A stretch of 12,144 nucleotides of DNA. Origin: JBLINH01 sp047639165. Its GTDB lineage: Bacteria; Patescibacteriota; Minisyncoccia; Phycocordibacterales; JAACPR01. The number at the start of each line of letters is the position of its first letter. Within the stretch, counting starts at the first letter, position 1. The stretch spans positions 1 through 12,144 of the forward strand of contig JBLINH010000020.1 of assembly GCA_047639165.1 (NCBI GenBank), given 5' to 3'. Below, one piece after another: positions 5,972 to 11,897 of the stretch. The position numbers and the translations under genes are program-made. A model generated the notes under the pieces. That model did not search any database, was not told the origin of the DNA, and worked only from the letters and a program-made list of their open reading frames with translations.

Positions 5972-6191
5972 ATGAATACATTTTATGAAAAAGTATACGA
6001 GGTAGTAACTAAAATATCCAAAGGTAAAACCCTTACATACAAACAGGTTGCTGATAAAGCTGTTTGCCTCAAAGCCTTCCGTGCAGTTGGTAATATATCG
6101 AACAAAAACTACAATACTGACATTCCATGTCATCGAGTCGTAAGATCAGACTGAACTCCAGGAGGAAAAGATTAAAATACTAAAAAAATAA
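5972..6191 (+). pseudogene. O6-alkylguanine-DNA alkyltransferase-like gene, disrupted
   Basis: The open part is 60 codons (5972-6154) and matches the C-terminal DNA-binding domain of MGMT/Ogt or alkyltransferase-like proteins: the helix pair FYEKVYEVVTKISKGKTLTYKQVA, the 'KAFRAVGN' finger helix, and IPCHRVV with the alkyl-accepting Cys at residue 53. In the family, VVRSD is followed by G-T/x-P-GG and about 25 more residues. Here the Gly codon is TGA (6152-6154), in-frame TPGG follows directly, and the normal ending (EKIKILKK, then TAA at 6189-6191) is found in another frame. So there is a nonsense change and a small frame-shifting deletion. The intact family protein is about 100 residues. A 60-residue product would keep the Cys but lose the C-terminal end of the domain. 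Confidence 0.8.
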
Positions 6192-6199
6192 AAAGATAT

Positions 6200-6754
6200 A
6201 TGAAAAGATGTGACTGGGTACCAATGCAACATGACTTATATGTTAAGTACCACGACAAAGAGTGGGGTAAGCCTATAAAAAACAGTAAGAAACTATTTGA
6301 GTTTCTTTGTCTTGAAGGTGCCCAAGCAGGACTAACCTGGTGGACTGTACTACAAAAGAGAGAGAACTACAGGAAAGCGTATGATAATTTTGATCCAGTT
6401 AAAATGGCGAGGTACACTGATGCTAAACAACAGAAACTTCTTCTAAACCCTGGAATAATACGAAACAGACTCAAGATCAATGCTTTCCGAGAAAACGCCA
6501 AAGTATATCTAGAAATAGAAAAATAATTTGGAAGTTTTTCTAAATACATTTGGTCTTTCACTAACGGAAAGGTAATCGACAACAAATTCAAATCCTTAAA
6601 AGATATTCCTGCAACCACAGATATATCTGGTGTCATGAGTAAAGACCTAAAGAAAAGAGGTTTCAAGTTCACAGGATCAACAATTTGCTATGCATTCATG
6701 CAAGCCGCTGGATTAGTAAACGATCATCAAGCCGATTGTAGTTTTAAGAAATAA
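6200..6754 (+). pseudogene. tag: DNA-3-methyladenine glycosylase I, interrupted by TAA
   Basis: A 184-codon reading frame with one internal TAA at codon 109 (6524-6526). Tag removes 3-methyladenine from alkylated DNA. All landmarks remain: RCDW with the zinc Cys near the N-terminus, YHDKEWG, CLEGAQAGLTWWTVLQKRE with the substrate-pocket Glu, GIIRNRLKI, and after the stop FGSFSKYIWSF, LKKRGFKFTGSTICYAFMQAAGLVNDH and the last zinc ligands in NDHQADC. The downstream half is in the same frame and uncorrupted, and the total length matches E. coli Tag (187). Homologues usually have Glu where TAA stands, so GAA to TAA is the likely change. It could be a recent pseudogene, a read-through or split product, or a base-call error. 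The last 11 bp overlap the convergent peptidase gene. Confidence 0.88.
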
Positions 6755-7307
6755 CGTACTCCTTTAGATCCCTATTACACTTTTTATAATCAACAAACTT
6801 CCCTACCAGGTCCCAAAATCTGTTTGAGTGATTTTGTTCAACCAAATGACATATCTCATGGATGATTATGTATTCAATCAAATGATCAGGTAAGAACATT
6901 AACTTAATATTGAAATTCAAATTTCCAAGAGAAGAACAACTCCCCCACTGAGATTTATGGTTTTTAATAAATATCTTGTTGTACTTAAATCCGTGCAATT
7001 CACAAATTTCATTTACCCTTGGCTGTATCACTTCCAACGCTTTATTTTTGTATAGAGAAAAATCTTTCTTGGCTATAGCGGGAACCATTTTTATATTCCT
7101 CTTTAAGATGTTTTTTAGATTCTTTAAAATCCAATCTCTTTTACTCTTCATCAACCTCTCAGCAGCTAGGTGTGTTGCGAACCAAGGAATGGTAACTACC
7201 ATCCTACCGTCAGGATGCATTGTGATATTAGTTCTTTTAGCTCTCTTACTTTTCTTCAGTTCGTAACTTAAGAGAGTCTTAGATATTAAAATAGTTCTAC
7301 TTATCAT
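6744..7307 (-). CDS. YgjP/DUF45-type zinc metallopeptidase
   Basis: A 187-residue protein of the YgjP-like (DUF45, SprT-related) metallopeptidase family. The key elements are KSQWGSCSSLGNLNFN (118-133), typical of the family, and HEICH (150-154), which supplies two zinc-binding His and the catalytic Glu. His160 in NHSNRFW is the likely third ligand. The N-terminal half contains the usual beta-rich KRTNITMHPDGRMVVTIPWF. The family lacks a signal peptide, and members are thought to be cytoplasmic proteases; substrates are unknown. The length is slightly below the common 220-240 residues. The start lies 6 nt after TG-G-TAAAAT, placed in the 17-nt gap behind the ATP-grasp gene, so it can be transcribed on its own. 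Confidence 0.9.
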   Translation of the reverse strand: MISRTILISKTLLSYELKKSKRAKRTNITMHPDGRMVVTIPWFATHLAAERLMKSKRDWILKNLKNILKRNIKMVPAIAKKDFSLYKNKALEVIQPRVNEICELHGFKYNKIFIKNHKSQWGSCSSLGNLNFNIKLMFLPDHLIEYIIIHEICHLVEQNHSNRFWDLVGKFVDYKKCNRDLKEYVIS

Positions 7308-7313
7308 AGAACT

Positions 7314-7322
7314 ATTTTACCA
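7314..7322 (-). promoter_or_regulatory. Extended -10 promoter of the metallopeptidase gene
   Basis: Minus-strand TG-G-TAAAAT, then AGTTCT, then ATG at 7307. The box starts only 2 nt after the stop codon of the preceding gene, so any -35 contact lies inside that gene. Confidence 0.6.
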
Positions 7323-7324
7323 AA

Positions 7325-8617
7325 TTATTTCCTTCCTGTTTTTACCTCTATCTTTACCCCTTGTTCTAGCCTTCGTATGTCAGCTAAAAGGTTTGCGCGG
7401 TCTTTATTAAACAGAGTGATGTTAAATACGCTCTTTCCTCCATTTTTAGCGAATTTCGCCCTATCTCCCACCTTCTTATTTATAGTGATTGATTTAAATG
7501 ACTTAAGCTCTTTAGCTTTCTTCATTCCTGTAATATTTGAAATTCTTCCTTCTTTTTTAGCAAAAAACTTAAATGCTGCTGAATGTCCTTTTACCCTCTT
7601 TTTTATCTTAGGTACTTTTGGTATTGTGATGTAAACAGCGTTTGCTCTGTGGTTAATACCATATGACATTTCATATAGATCAGCCCTGAATCCTCCGATT
7701 CGTGGACCAATCTCCACTATCTTGAATCCTTTATCATTCTTGATTAACTCTGCATGAAAGATTGTGCTTCGTAACCCAAGAGCTCTCACTCCTTTTGAAG
7801 TCACTTTCTCCGCTTCCTCAACAGTTCCTTTAGTTAGATTAGTTGGTGTCATTTGTTGGTATCCGAAGAAATCATCAAATCCAATCTCTCTTCCTGTCTT
7901 TACTTGAACTATTGGACAATGGTACACCTTACCTCTTGAGTTTATATATCCATCAATTGAATACATGTTTCCTTCGATGAACTCTTCAACGATTACTTGT
8001 GGGTCGCTTGATCTTGATGAATCTTTGTATGCTTGCTTCACCTTTCTAAATACCTGTGAAAGGTTCTTTTCAAGCTCCTGTCTGTGGTACACAATATTCA
8101 CAAGAAGTGACTGTGCTAACCCTACTGGCTTGATTACTAAAGGAAAACTAATTTTCTTTTCAATCTCTTTGAGACTAGCTTTAGTTTGATCTTTTACGAG
8201 CATAAACTTTGGAGTGATACTTTTATCTAGTGCAAAAAATCTTTTTCTCATCTTGTACTTGTTCACTGACCATTCAAGAGATTCTGATGTTGGAGTCTTT
8301 AGGTACGGGATATGAGGAATCACTTTTTGAAATCGTGGGATAGATACTTCTGATCTGCAGTATGCGCCCAAAAGTTCATCTCTGTGTGGCAAGATTGCAG
8401 CAATGATAGAGTCTGGTGAATTGAAGTTACAAGGCACTGCAACTTTAAACTTTTTTATCACATCAAGATTTTCTTTACCAACCATATTACTTGGGTATAG
8501 AAGCATATATCTATACCCCTCCTTATTCTTTTTTAGAGCGTCAATAGTAGAAAGAGCCGCTGCTACAGGACTATCGATTAGTAGTATTAGATTCTTCTTA
8601 GATTTTTTTATTGCCAT
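7325..8617 (-). CDS. ATP-grasp family carboxylate-amine/thiol ligase
   Basis: A 430-residue ATP-grasp enzyme. The family activates a carboxylate as acyl-phosphate and joins it to an amine or similar nucleophile. Residues 8-60 form the N-terminal Rossmann-like lobe (KKNLILLIDSPVAAALSTIDAL). The ATP-grasp core shows NKYKMRKRFFA near 119-129, FPLVIKP (158-164, nucleotide-binding Lys), VIVEEFIEG (208-216, adenine/hinge), HAEL (288-291) and VEIGPRIGGF (301-310, Mg-binding Glu and phosphate-binding Arg). A C-terminal lid of about 90 residues follows. The substrate is unknown; dipeptide ligase and biotin-carboxylase-like relatives exist. The start at 8617 (MAIKKSKKN) fits the fold best. An ATG at 8656 would add 13 residues and cannot be excluded. 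No pathway genes adjoin it. Confidence 0.85.
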   Translation of the reverse strand: MAIKKSKKNLILLIDSPVAAALSTIDALKKNKEGYRYMLLYPSNMVGKENLDVIKKFKVAVPCNFNSPDSIIAAILPHRDELLGAYCRSEVSIPRFQKVIPHIPYLKTPTSESLEWSVNKYKMRKRFFALDKSITPKFMLVKDQTKASLKEIEKKISFPLVIKPVGLAQSLLVNIVYHRQELEKNLSQVFRKVKQAYKDSSRSSDPQVIVEEFIEGNMYSIDGYINSRGKVYHCPIVQVKTGREIGFDDFFGYQQMTPTNLTKGTVEEAEKVTSKGVRALGLRSTIFHAELIKNDKGFKIVEIGPRIGGFRADLYEMSYGINHRANAVYITIPKVPKIKKRVKGHSAAFKFFAKKEGRISNITGMKKAKELKSFKSITINKKVGDRAKFAKNGGKSVFNITLFNKDRANLLADIRRLEQGVKIEVKTGRK

Positions 8618-8651
8618 GTACCAAAAATGTGCGAAATTGATAAGCACCACC

Positions 8652-8679
8652 ATCATGAACTATTTTAAGAGACTGTCAA
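8652..8679 (-). promoter_or_regulatory. Promoter region of the ATP-grasp gene
   Basis: A perfect TTGACA (8674-8679), a 16-nt spacer and CATGAT (8652-8657) would give a short leader before the 8617 start. Alternatively TAAAAT (8662-8667), 5 nt before the ATG at 8656, would be a leaderless arrangement like that of neighbouring genes. The two readings imply different protein starts. Confidence 0.45.
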
Positions 8680-8718
8680 TAGCTATTGTAAACACGTTGT
8701 TTATTTACTCATAATATA

Positions 8719-8727
8719 TGGTATACT
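8719..8727 (+). promoter_or_regulatory. Extended -10 promoter of the acidic mini-protein gene
   Basis: TG-G-TATACT with expected transcription start around 8734-8735, at an ATG that is not that of the main gene. A run of TTGTTT lies upstream at suboptimal distance. It leaves a leader of about 50 nt before 8784. Confidence 0.6.
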
Positions 8728-8737
8728 CGTTTCAATG

Positions 8738-8771
8738 CTCGATCATATCGAGTATTTATCATTGATAAATA
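8738..8771 (+). promoter_or_regulatory. Two back-to-back hairpins in the 5' leader
   Basis: Hairpin 1 pairs CTCGAT with ATCGAG around a CAT loop (8738-8752). Hairpin 2 pairs TATTTATC with GATAAATA around ATT (8753-8771; 9-bp arms if one central base is left). They adjoin without a gap and begin about 4 nt from the predicted 5' end. Such 5' stem-loops are known to protect messages from decay, which would suit an abundant small protein. A protein-binding site is an alternative. Confidence 0.6.
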
Positions 8772-8783
8772 AAAAATATTTTT

Positions 8784-8924
8784 ATGGATCCAGAAAACAA
8801 TCCAGTAGAAGGTGAGGAAGTTGTAGTACCTACTGAAGGTGAAGCAACTGAAGCACCTGCAGAAGCTGCACCTATGGGTGACGCTCCTGCTGAAGGAGGA
8901 GAAGAGGCTGCGCCAATGGCATAA
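8784..8924 (+). CDS. Acidic Ala/Glu/Pro-rich mini-protein
   Basis: A 46-residue protein of unknown function, from ATG at 8784 to TAA at 8922-8924. It has 11 Glu and 2 Asp and no Lys, Arg, His, Cys or aromatic residue, giving a net charge near -13. It is low-complexity and probably disordered, with an AAPM motif that recurs (residues 28-31 and 42-45). It has no signal peptide or membrane helix. An extended -10 promoter, a double-hairpin leader and a strong terminator frame it as its own transcription unit, which is the main reason to believe it is a gene. No Shine-Dalgarno site precedes the ATG, only an A/T run. It might act as a soluble polyanion or charged chaperone-like tail, but this is conjecture. 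Confidence 0.7.
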   Translation: MDPENNPVEGEEVVVPTEGEATEAPAEAAPMGDAPAEGGEEAAPMA

Positions 8925-8935
8925 GTTTCGAATTT

Positions 8936-8967
8936 AAAAAAGGCCTTGCAACTGCAAGGCCTTTTTT
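8936..8967. terminator. Strong bidirectional terminator
   Basis: The 9-bp stem GGCCTTGCA / TGCAAGGCC (8942-8950 and 8953-8961) is flanked by A and T runs that extend it to about 15 bp. It ends the plus-strand mini-protein transcript. The complementary T run serves the minus-strand redox operon, whose last stop codon lies immediately beside it. Confidence 0.9.
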
Positions 8968-8968
8968 A

Positions 8969-10006
8969 CTACCCAAATGTAAATGTGAATATCTCAAACT
9001 CTCCCTGTATGACCTCTATCTCTAGAACATGAGATTCTCCTTTCTCTGCTTTGAAGATCTCATACAGTGTTGGTTCATTTATGTCGTACTCTCCTACATT
9101 TTCTCCATCTATATATATTCTCACCTTTCCGCCTTCATCTGAGGAAGCTACTATATTTACTTCTTTAGCTATGAAGTTAAAAAATACTTTTGATCCAACT
9201 TCGGATGTTACGGCTGATTCTTCTGTAATATTCCAATTTCCCGCAAGGTATAACTTATTTGGTACTATTTTACTCGGTGTTTTGAATTCCTGAGATCCAA
9301 CCACACCCTTTTTACCGTTTGAAAGATACTCGTTTCTTGAGGCACCAAAGTATGCTTCAGGACTATTAGAATCTTTCTTTATCTCCTGTATATCAACTAG
9401 ATCAGATGATACGTCTCCATCTTCTCCCAATACTTCTTTTCTTTCTTTTAGTAACTCTATAATTTTCTTTTCAGTTTCATCATATGAACCTTCTCCTATA
9501 TGGTCATAAACAACATTTCCGTGAATATCTATTAGATACTTTCGAGGCCAGTATTGATTCTCCCAGGCTCTCCATGTTCCATAGTCATTATCAAGTACTA
9601 AAGGAAATGTTAATCCCCACTTCTCTACCATCTCTTTGAAGACATTTTCTTTTTTCTTTTCAAAAGCAAACTCTGGAGTATGTATACCAACTATCTCAAG
9701 TCCTTGGTCCTCATACTTCTCATACCATTCCTTTAAATATGGAAATGTTCTCTGACAGTTGATACAACTATATGTAACAAAGTCGATTAGGATAACTTTC
9801 TCTCCAACAATGTCTTCCAACTTAAATGGATCACTACTAACAAAACCTGCTGGGTTTTCTATCTCTACATATTTAAACTCTTCATACCCATTTATCTTGT
9901 ACTCTACATTAGAACTAGTATTCTCCGGAGGATTTTTATACAAAACAAAACCACCAATACCTAAGGCTGCGAGCATAACTCCACCAACGATTATTTCTAC
10001 TTTCAT
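8969..10006 (-). CDS. DipZ-type anchored thioredoxin with C-terminal CBM-like domain
   Basis: A 345-residue protein. Residues 4-24 are a membrane anchor. Residues about 50-190 are a TlpA/AhpC-like thioredoxin domain with TYSCINCQRTFPYL, whose redox pair is Cys81 and Cys84, and with the cis-Pro in YWPRKYLID at 154. Residues about 215-345 match the C-terminal beta-sandwich of mycobacterial DipZ: SPEAYFG at 216-221, LYLAGNW, then VRIYIDGENVG. In DipZ this follows a CcdA-like membrane domain in the same polypeptide. Here that membrane half is the separate gene directly upstream, with one nucleotide between stop and start. It should accept electrons from CcdA outside the membrane and reduce an unknown envelope substrate. 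The stop abuts the shared terminator. Confidence 0.9.
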   Translation of the reverse strand: MKVEIIVGGVMLAALGIGGFVLYKNPPENTSSNVEYKINGYEEFKYVEIENPAGFVSSDPFKLEDIVGEKVILIDFVTYSCINCQRTFPYLKEWYEKYEDQGLEIVGIHTPEFAFEKKKENVFKEMVEKWGLTFPLVLDNDYGTWRAWENQYWPRKYLIDIHGNVVYDHIGEGSYDETEKKIIELLKERKEVLGEDGDVSSDLVDIQEIKKDSNSPEAYFGASRNEYLSNGKKGVVGSQEFKTPSKIVPNKLYLAGNWNITEESAVTSEVGSKVFFNFIAKEVNIVASSDEGGKVRIYIDGENVGEYDINEPTLYEIFKAEKGESHVLEIEVIQGEFEIFTFTFG

Positions 10007-10007
10007 A

Positions 10008-10742
10008 TTATTTTATGTCTACGTTTTCTAATAATCTGTTCTCTATATTTCCAACAATGAAGAAATTACTATCTAATATATATGCTTCTATCTTCTTATC
10101 AAAACCTGAGATAATCCCTATAGCTACCAACAAGAACAGAACTCCAATGGCCTTTTTGAACCATCCATCAGGATCTGATATACCTGAAATCTTTGAAACA
10201 AACCTTTGTCCCAATAGGGAGATTAGGAGTAGGACTAAAGAAAGTCCTACTGCATACGCTATTAAGTTGATCAGTCCGACAGCAAAACTCTGCGGAAGAA
10301 CTGTAGCCAAGATTACAAAGTATGTTGGACTACAACTTGAAAACACTGGACCAAGTGCTGCTCCCATTAGAATGTCCCCTTTGAAGCTTTCCTTTTGACT
10401 AGCTTTAGTCAGCCAACTGTTTGCCTTGTGCTCTCCTTTGAACTTCAGAACAAGCTTCGCCCAAGCCCTTGGAAAGATCATTGTAATTGAGAAAAGAATT
10501 AGAATCGAACCAGCAAACAATTTCCAAAAACTTTGTGGTATATCAATAAAAGAAGTACTGACCTTGAGAATCAGAGTGAAAACCACTACAGATACAGCGA
10601 GAGATGCTGTAATTACGTATGGTTTAAGTTTACTTCGTGTATCCGACACTGAGCCTCCAATGATCACTGGAAGTAGTGGAAGGATACACGGTGCAAGAAC
10701 TGTTAGTATTCCAGCTATGAAGGATATTAGAAGTAATGTCAT
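10008..10742 (-). CDS. ccdA: CcdA-like thiol-disulfide transmembrane electron carrier
   Basis: A 244-residue, six-helix membrane protein of the CcdA/DsbD-beta family. It passes electrons from cytoplasmic thioredoxin through a pair of membrane cysteines to extracytoplasmic thioredoxins. The two cysteines are in the usual settings: LAPCILPLLP (Cys19, helix 1) and GPVFSSCSPTYF (Cys137, helix 4). The Pro residues around them are conserved. Length fits CcdA (about 230-240) rather than DsbD. It lies between two thioredoxin-domain genes and is separated from each by exactly one nucleotide, so the three proteins are probably made together. Both junctions read AAATAATATGA (stop TAA, one T, start ATG), suggesting coupled termination and re-initiation. 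Confidence 0.93.
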   Translation of the reverse strand: MTLLLISFIAGILTVLAPCILPLLPVIIGGSVSDTRSKLKPYVITASLAVSVVVFTLILKVSTSFIDIPQSFWKLFAGSILILFSITMIFPRAWAKLVLKFKGEHKANSWLTKASQKESFKGDILMGAALGPVFSSCSPTYFVILATVLPQSFAVGLINLIAYAVGLSLVLLLISLLGQRFVSKISGISDPDGWFKKAIGVLFLLVAIGIISGFDKKIEAYILDSNFFIVGNIENRLLENVDIK

Positions 10743-10743
10743 A

Positions 10744-11190
10744 TTATTTAAGTCTCGTTATTACGTCGTCCACAGTACTTCCTCCGATCCACTTAGCAAC
10801 TTCATTTCCTTCGTTGTCCACTTGAACAAATGAATGTTGGAAGCGAACTGAGTACTTTTGTTTTAGTTCTGTTTCAGTATCGTAGTTTAGTTTCAAGATG
10901 GTTAAGTCTTTTGGAAGAATCCCAATATTTTTTAGAATATCTTTCTCATGAATTCTACAGGTTGGACACCAGTTAGCATAGAAAAACAGAAGTACTCTTC
11001 CTTCAGCTGAAGATACCTTCTCTGGTGTGTAATCTTCATATGTTCCGTGCTCCCCATTATTCTCTACTACTTCTTGTGGAGCCTCTTTATTTTCAGATTC
11101 CCCACTAAACAAAACAGCACCGCCTATACCTGCGATTACTAATATTATAATTACTACCAACAAAGCTCCTCCTTTTTGATCATTTTTCAT
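10744..11190 (-). CDS. Membrane-anchored thioredoxin-like protein
   Basis: A 148-residue protein. Residues 8-29 are a membrane anchor, 30-60 an acidic linker and 61-148 a thioredoxin domain with FFYANWCPTCRIHE (Cys75, Cys78). In ordinary thioredoxin the strand after the active site has cis-Pro before Thr; here the segment is VRFQHSFVQVD, with His119 in that position, as in some other thioredoxin-like families. This may alter substrate release. It is the first gene of the redox operon, one nucleotide upstream of ccdA, and is therefore a probable electron acceptor of CcdA on the outer face. The start ATG at 11190 lies 9 nt after TATAAT. Confidence 0.88.
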   Translation of the reverse strand: MKNDQKGGALLVVIIILVIAGIGGAVLFSGESENKEAPQEVVENNGEHGTYEDYTPEKVSSAEGRVLLFFYANWCPTCRIHEKDILKNIGILPKDLTILKLNYDTETELKQKYSVRFQHSFVQVDNEGNEVAKWIGGSTVDDVITRLK

Positions 11191-11199
11191 ATACTAACT

Positions 11200-11239
11200 A
11201 TTATATCCAAAGACACATGTAAAGCAAACTTTACATGTG
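11200..11239 (-). promoter_or_regulatory. Redox operon promoter with an 11-bp dyad
   Basis: TATAAT at 11200-11205 (minus strand) is the -10 box of the thioredoxin-ccdA-dipZ-like operon. Upstream is a perfect inverted repeat: arms CACATGTAAAG (11214-11224) and CTTTACATGTG (11229-11239) around a 4-nt loop. The loop lies where the -35 contact falls (TTGCTT or TTTGCT). That position suits an operator. It could also be a hairpin ending the upstream transcript, although no T tract follows. Confidence 0.55.
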
Positions 11240-11243
11240 GGAA

Positions 11244-11603
11244 TTAATTATTCCGTCCACTCAACTTCAATGTAACCAGTTTTCCGAGAATCATTGCAAC
11301 AAGTGCAAGAACCAACCACACATCAATATTGTGAGTTGTACTCTGTGTGATGATTCCAACAAGCATTACTATAGTTCCAGAAAGGAAAGCTACCCTTCCT
11401 GCCCTACTCTGATGGATTTCTTCTCTTTCATCTTTTGGAACGTCTTTCCATACAAATATAGAAAAGAATACGAAAAGGAGAATGAGTACTGTAATAGTAG
11501 AAGTAAGCATCATGTTTGAGTAGTAGATACTAAATGGATCCATTAGGAAAATCAGTATCAGGACTAGTCCAATTGATATTAACCATTCTTTTATATATCT
11601 CAT
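11244..11603 (-). CDS. Four-helix membrane protein paired with an XRE regulator
   Basis: A 119-residue membrane protein with helices near 6-22, 32-53, 70-86 and 92-113. A cytoplasmic loop with KDVPKDEREEIHQSRAGRVAF separates the two pairs. The pattern of a charged D-E-R loop with an H-x-x-x-A-G segment between helix pairs resembles the DUF2178-like proteins that commonly accompany a small XRE regulator. The gene starts inside the regulator's stop codon (ATGA overlap), so they are translationally coupled. Function of the family is unknown. It might sense a membrane or envelope signal for the regulator, but that is inference. Confidence 0.75.
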   Translation of the reverse strand: MRYIKEWLISIGLVLILIFLMDPFSIYYSNMMLTSTITVLILLFVFFSIFVWKDVPKDEREEIHQSRAGRVAFLSGTIVMLVGIITQSTTHNIDVWLVLALVAMILGKLVTLKLSGRNN

Positions 11604-11806
11604 GATATTTGAAACACTTTTTCAAGTGCTACGTTAAAAAACTTACTAATCTTCAAAGCTAATGTAACTGAAGGTGTGTAATTTCCTTTTTCTATGGCAA
11701 TGATGGTTTGTCTGGTCACACCCAACTCATCTGCCAAATCTTCCTGGGTGATACCCTTTTTGGTTCGAAGTTCATTCACGCAGTTCATTACTGTCTCTTT
11801 CTTCAT
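11600..11806 (-). CDS. Small XRE-family transcriptional regulator
   Basis: A 68-residue helix-turn-helix protein that consists of the DNA-binding domain alone (YozG-like, COG1476 type). The core is ELRTKKGITQEDLADELGVTRQTIIAIEKGNYTPS, with the recognition helix at VTRQTIIAIE, and the C-terminus ALKISKFFNVALEKVFQ is the family's usual ending. Such proteins bind short palindromes as dimers and often control their own operon. It overlaps the membrane protein gene by 4 nt and lies back to back with the pentapeptide gene. TAGTAT lies 6 nt before the ATG as a weak -10. It ends in TGA, one of two TGA ends in the window. Confidence 0.92.
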   Translation of the reverse strand: MKKETVMNCVNELRTKKGITQEDLADELGVTRQTIIAIEKGNYTPSVTLALKISKFFNVALEKVFQIS

Positions 11807-11844
11807 GTGTATATACTACATGCTTTTGCTGTACAAATATAATA

Positions 11845-11873
11845 TTGACGTCAAATATCTTTAGTGGTATTGT
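11845..11873 (+). promoter_or_regulatory. Promoter of the pentapeptide gene
   Basis: TTGACG (11845-11850), a 17-nt spacer ending in TGG, and TATTGT (11868-11873). The -35 is part of the perfect 10-bp palindrome TTGACGTCAA, which could bind a dimeric regulator such as the neighbouring XRE protein. The predicted leader holds GAAAGGG about 11 nt before the TTG start, the nearest thing to a ribosome-binding site in the window. Confidence 0.5.
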
Positions 11874-11897
11874 CTCGGAAGAAAGGGATTATATATT

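Noticed and set aside
6152..6154. UGA decoded as glycine (as in Gracilibacteria or SR1), since TGA stands where the alkyltransferase family has Gly
   Set aside because: Intact genes in the window write Gly as GGN and contain no internal TGA. Reading through adds only six residues before TAA, and the neighbouring tag gene is broken by TAA, which recoding would not explain.
6158..6170. Perfect AGGAGG as ribosome-binding site of tag
   Set aside because: It lies about 35 nt before the ATG, too far, and is the remnant of Gly-Gly codons in the alkyltransferase gene.
10015..10833. Two long plus-strand ORFs opposite ccdA
   Set aside because: They are antisense to a well-conserved membrane protein gene and show no recognisable domain.
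11235..11519. Plus-strand Cys/His/Ser-rich ORF that resembles a zinc-binding protein
   Set aside because: It lies entirely opposite the membrane protein gene; its composition is that of antisense hydrophobic codons.
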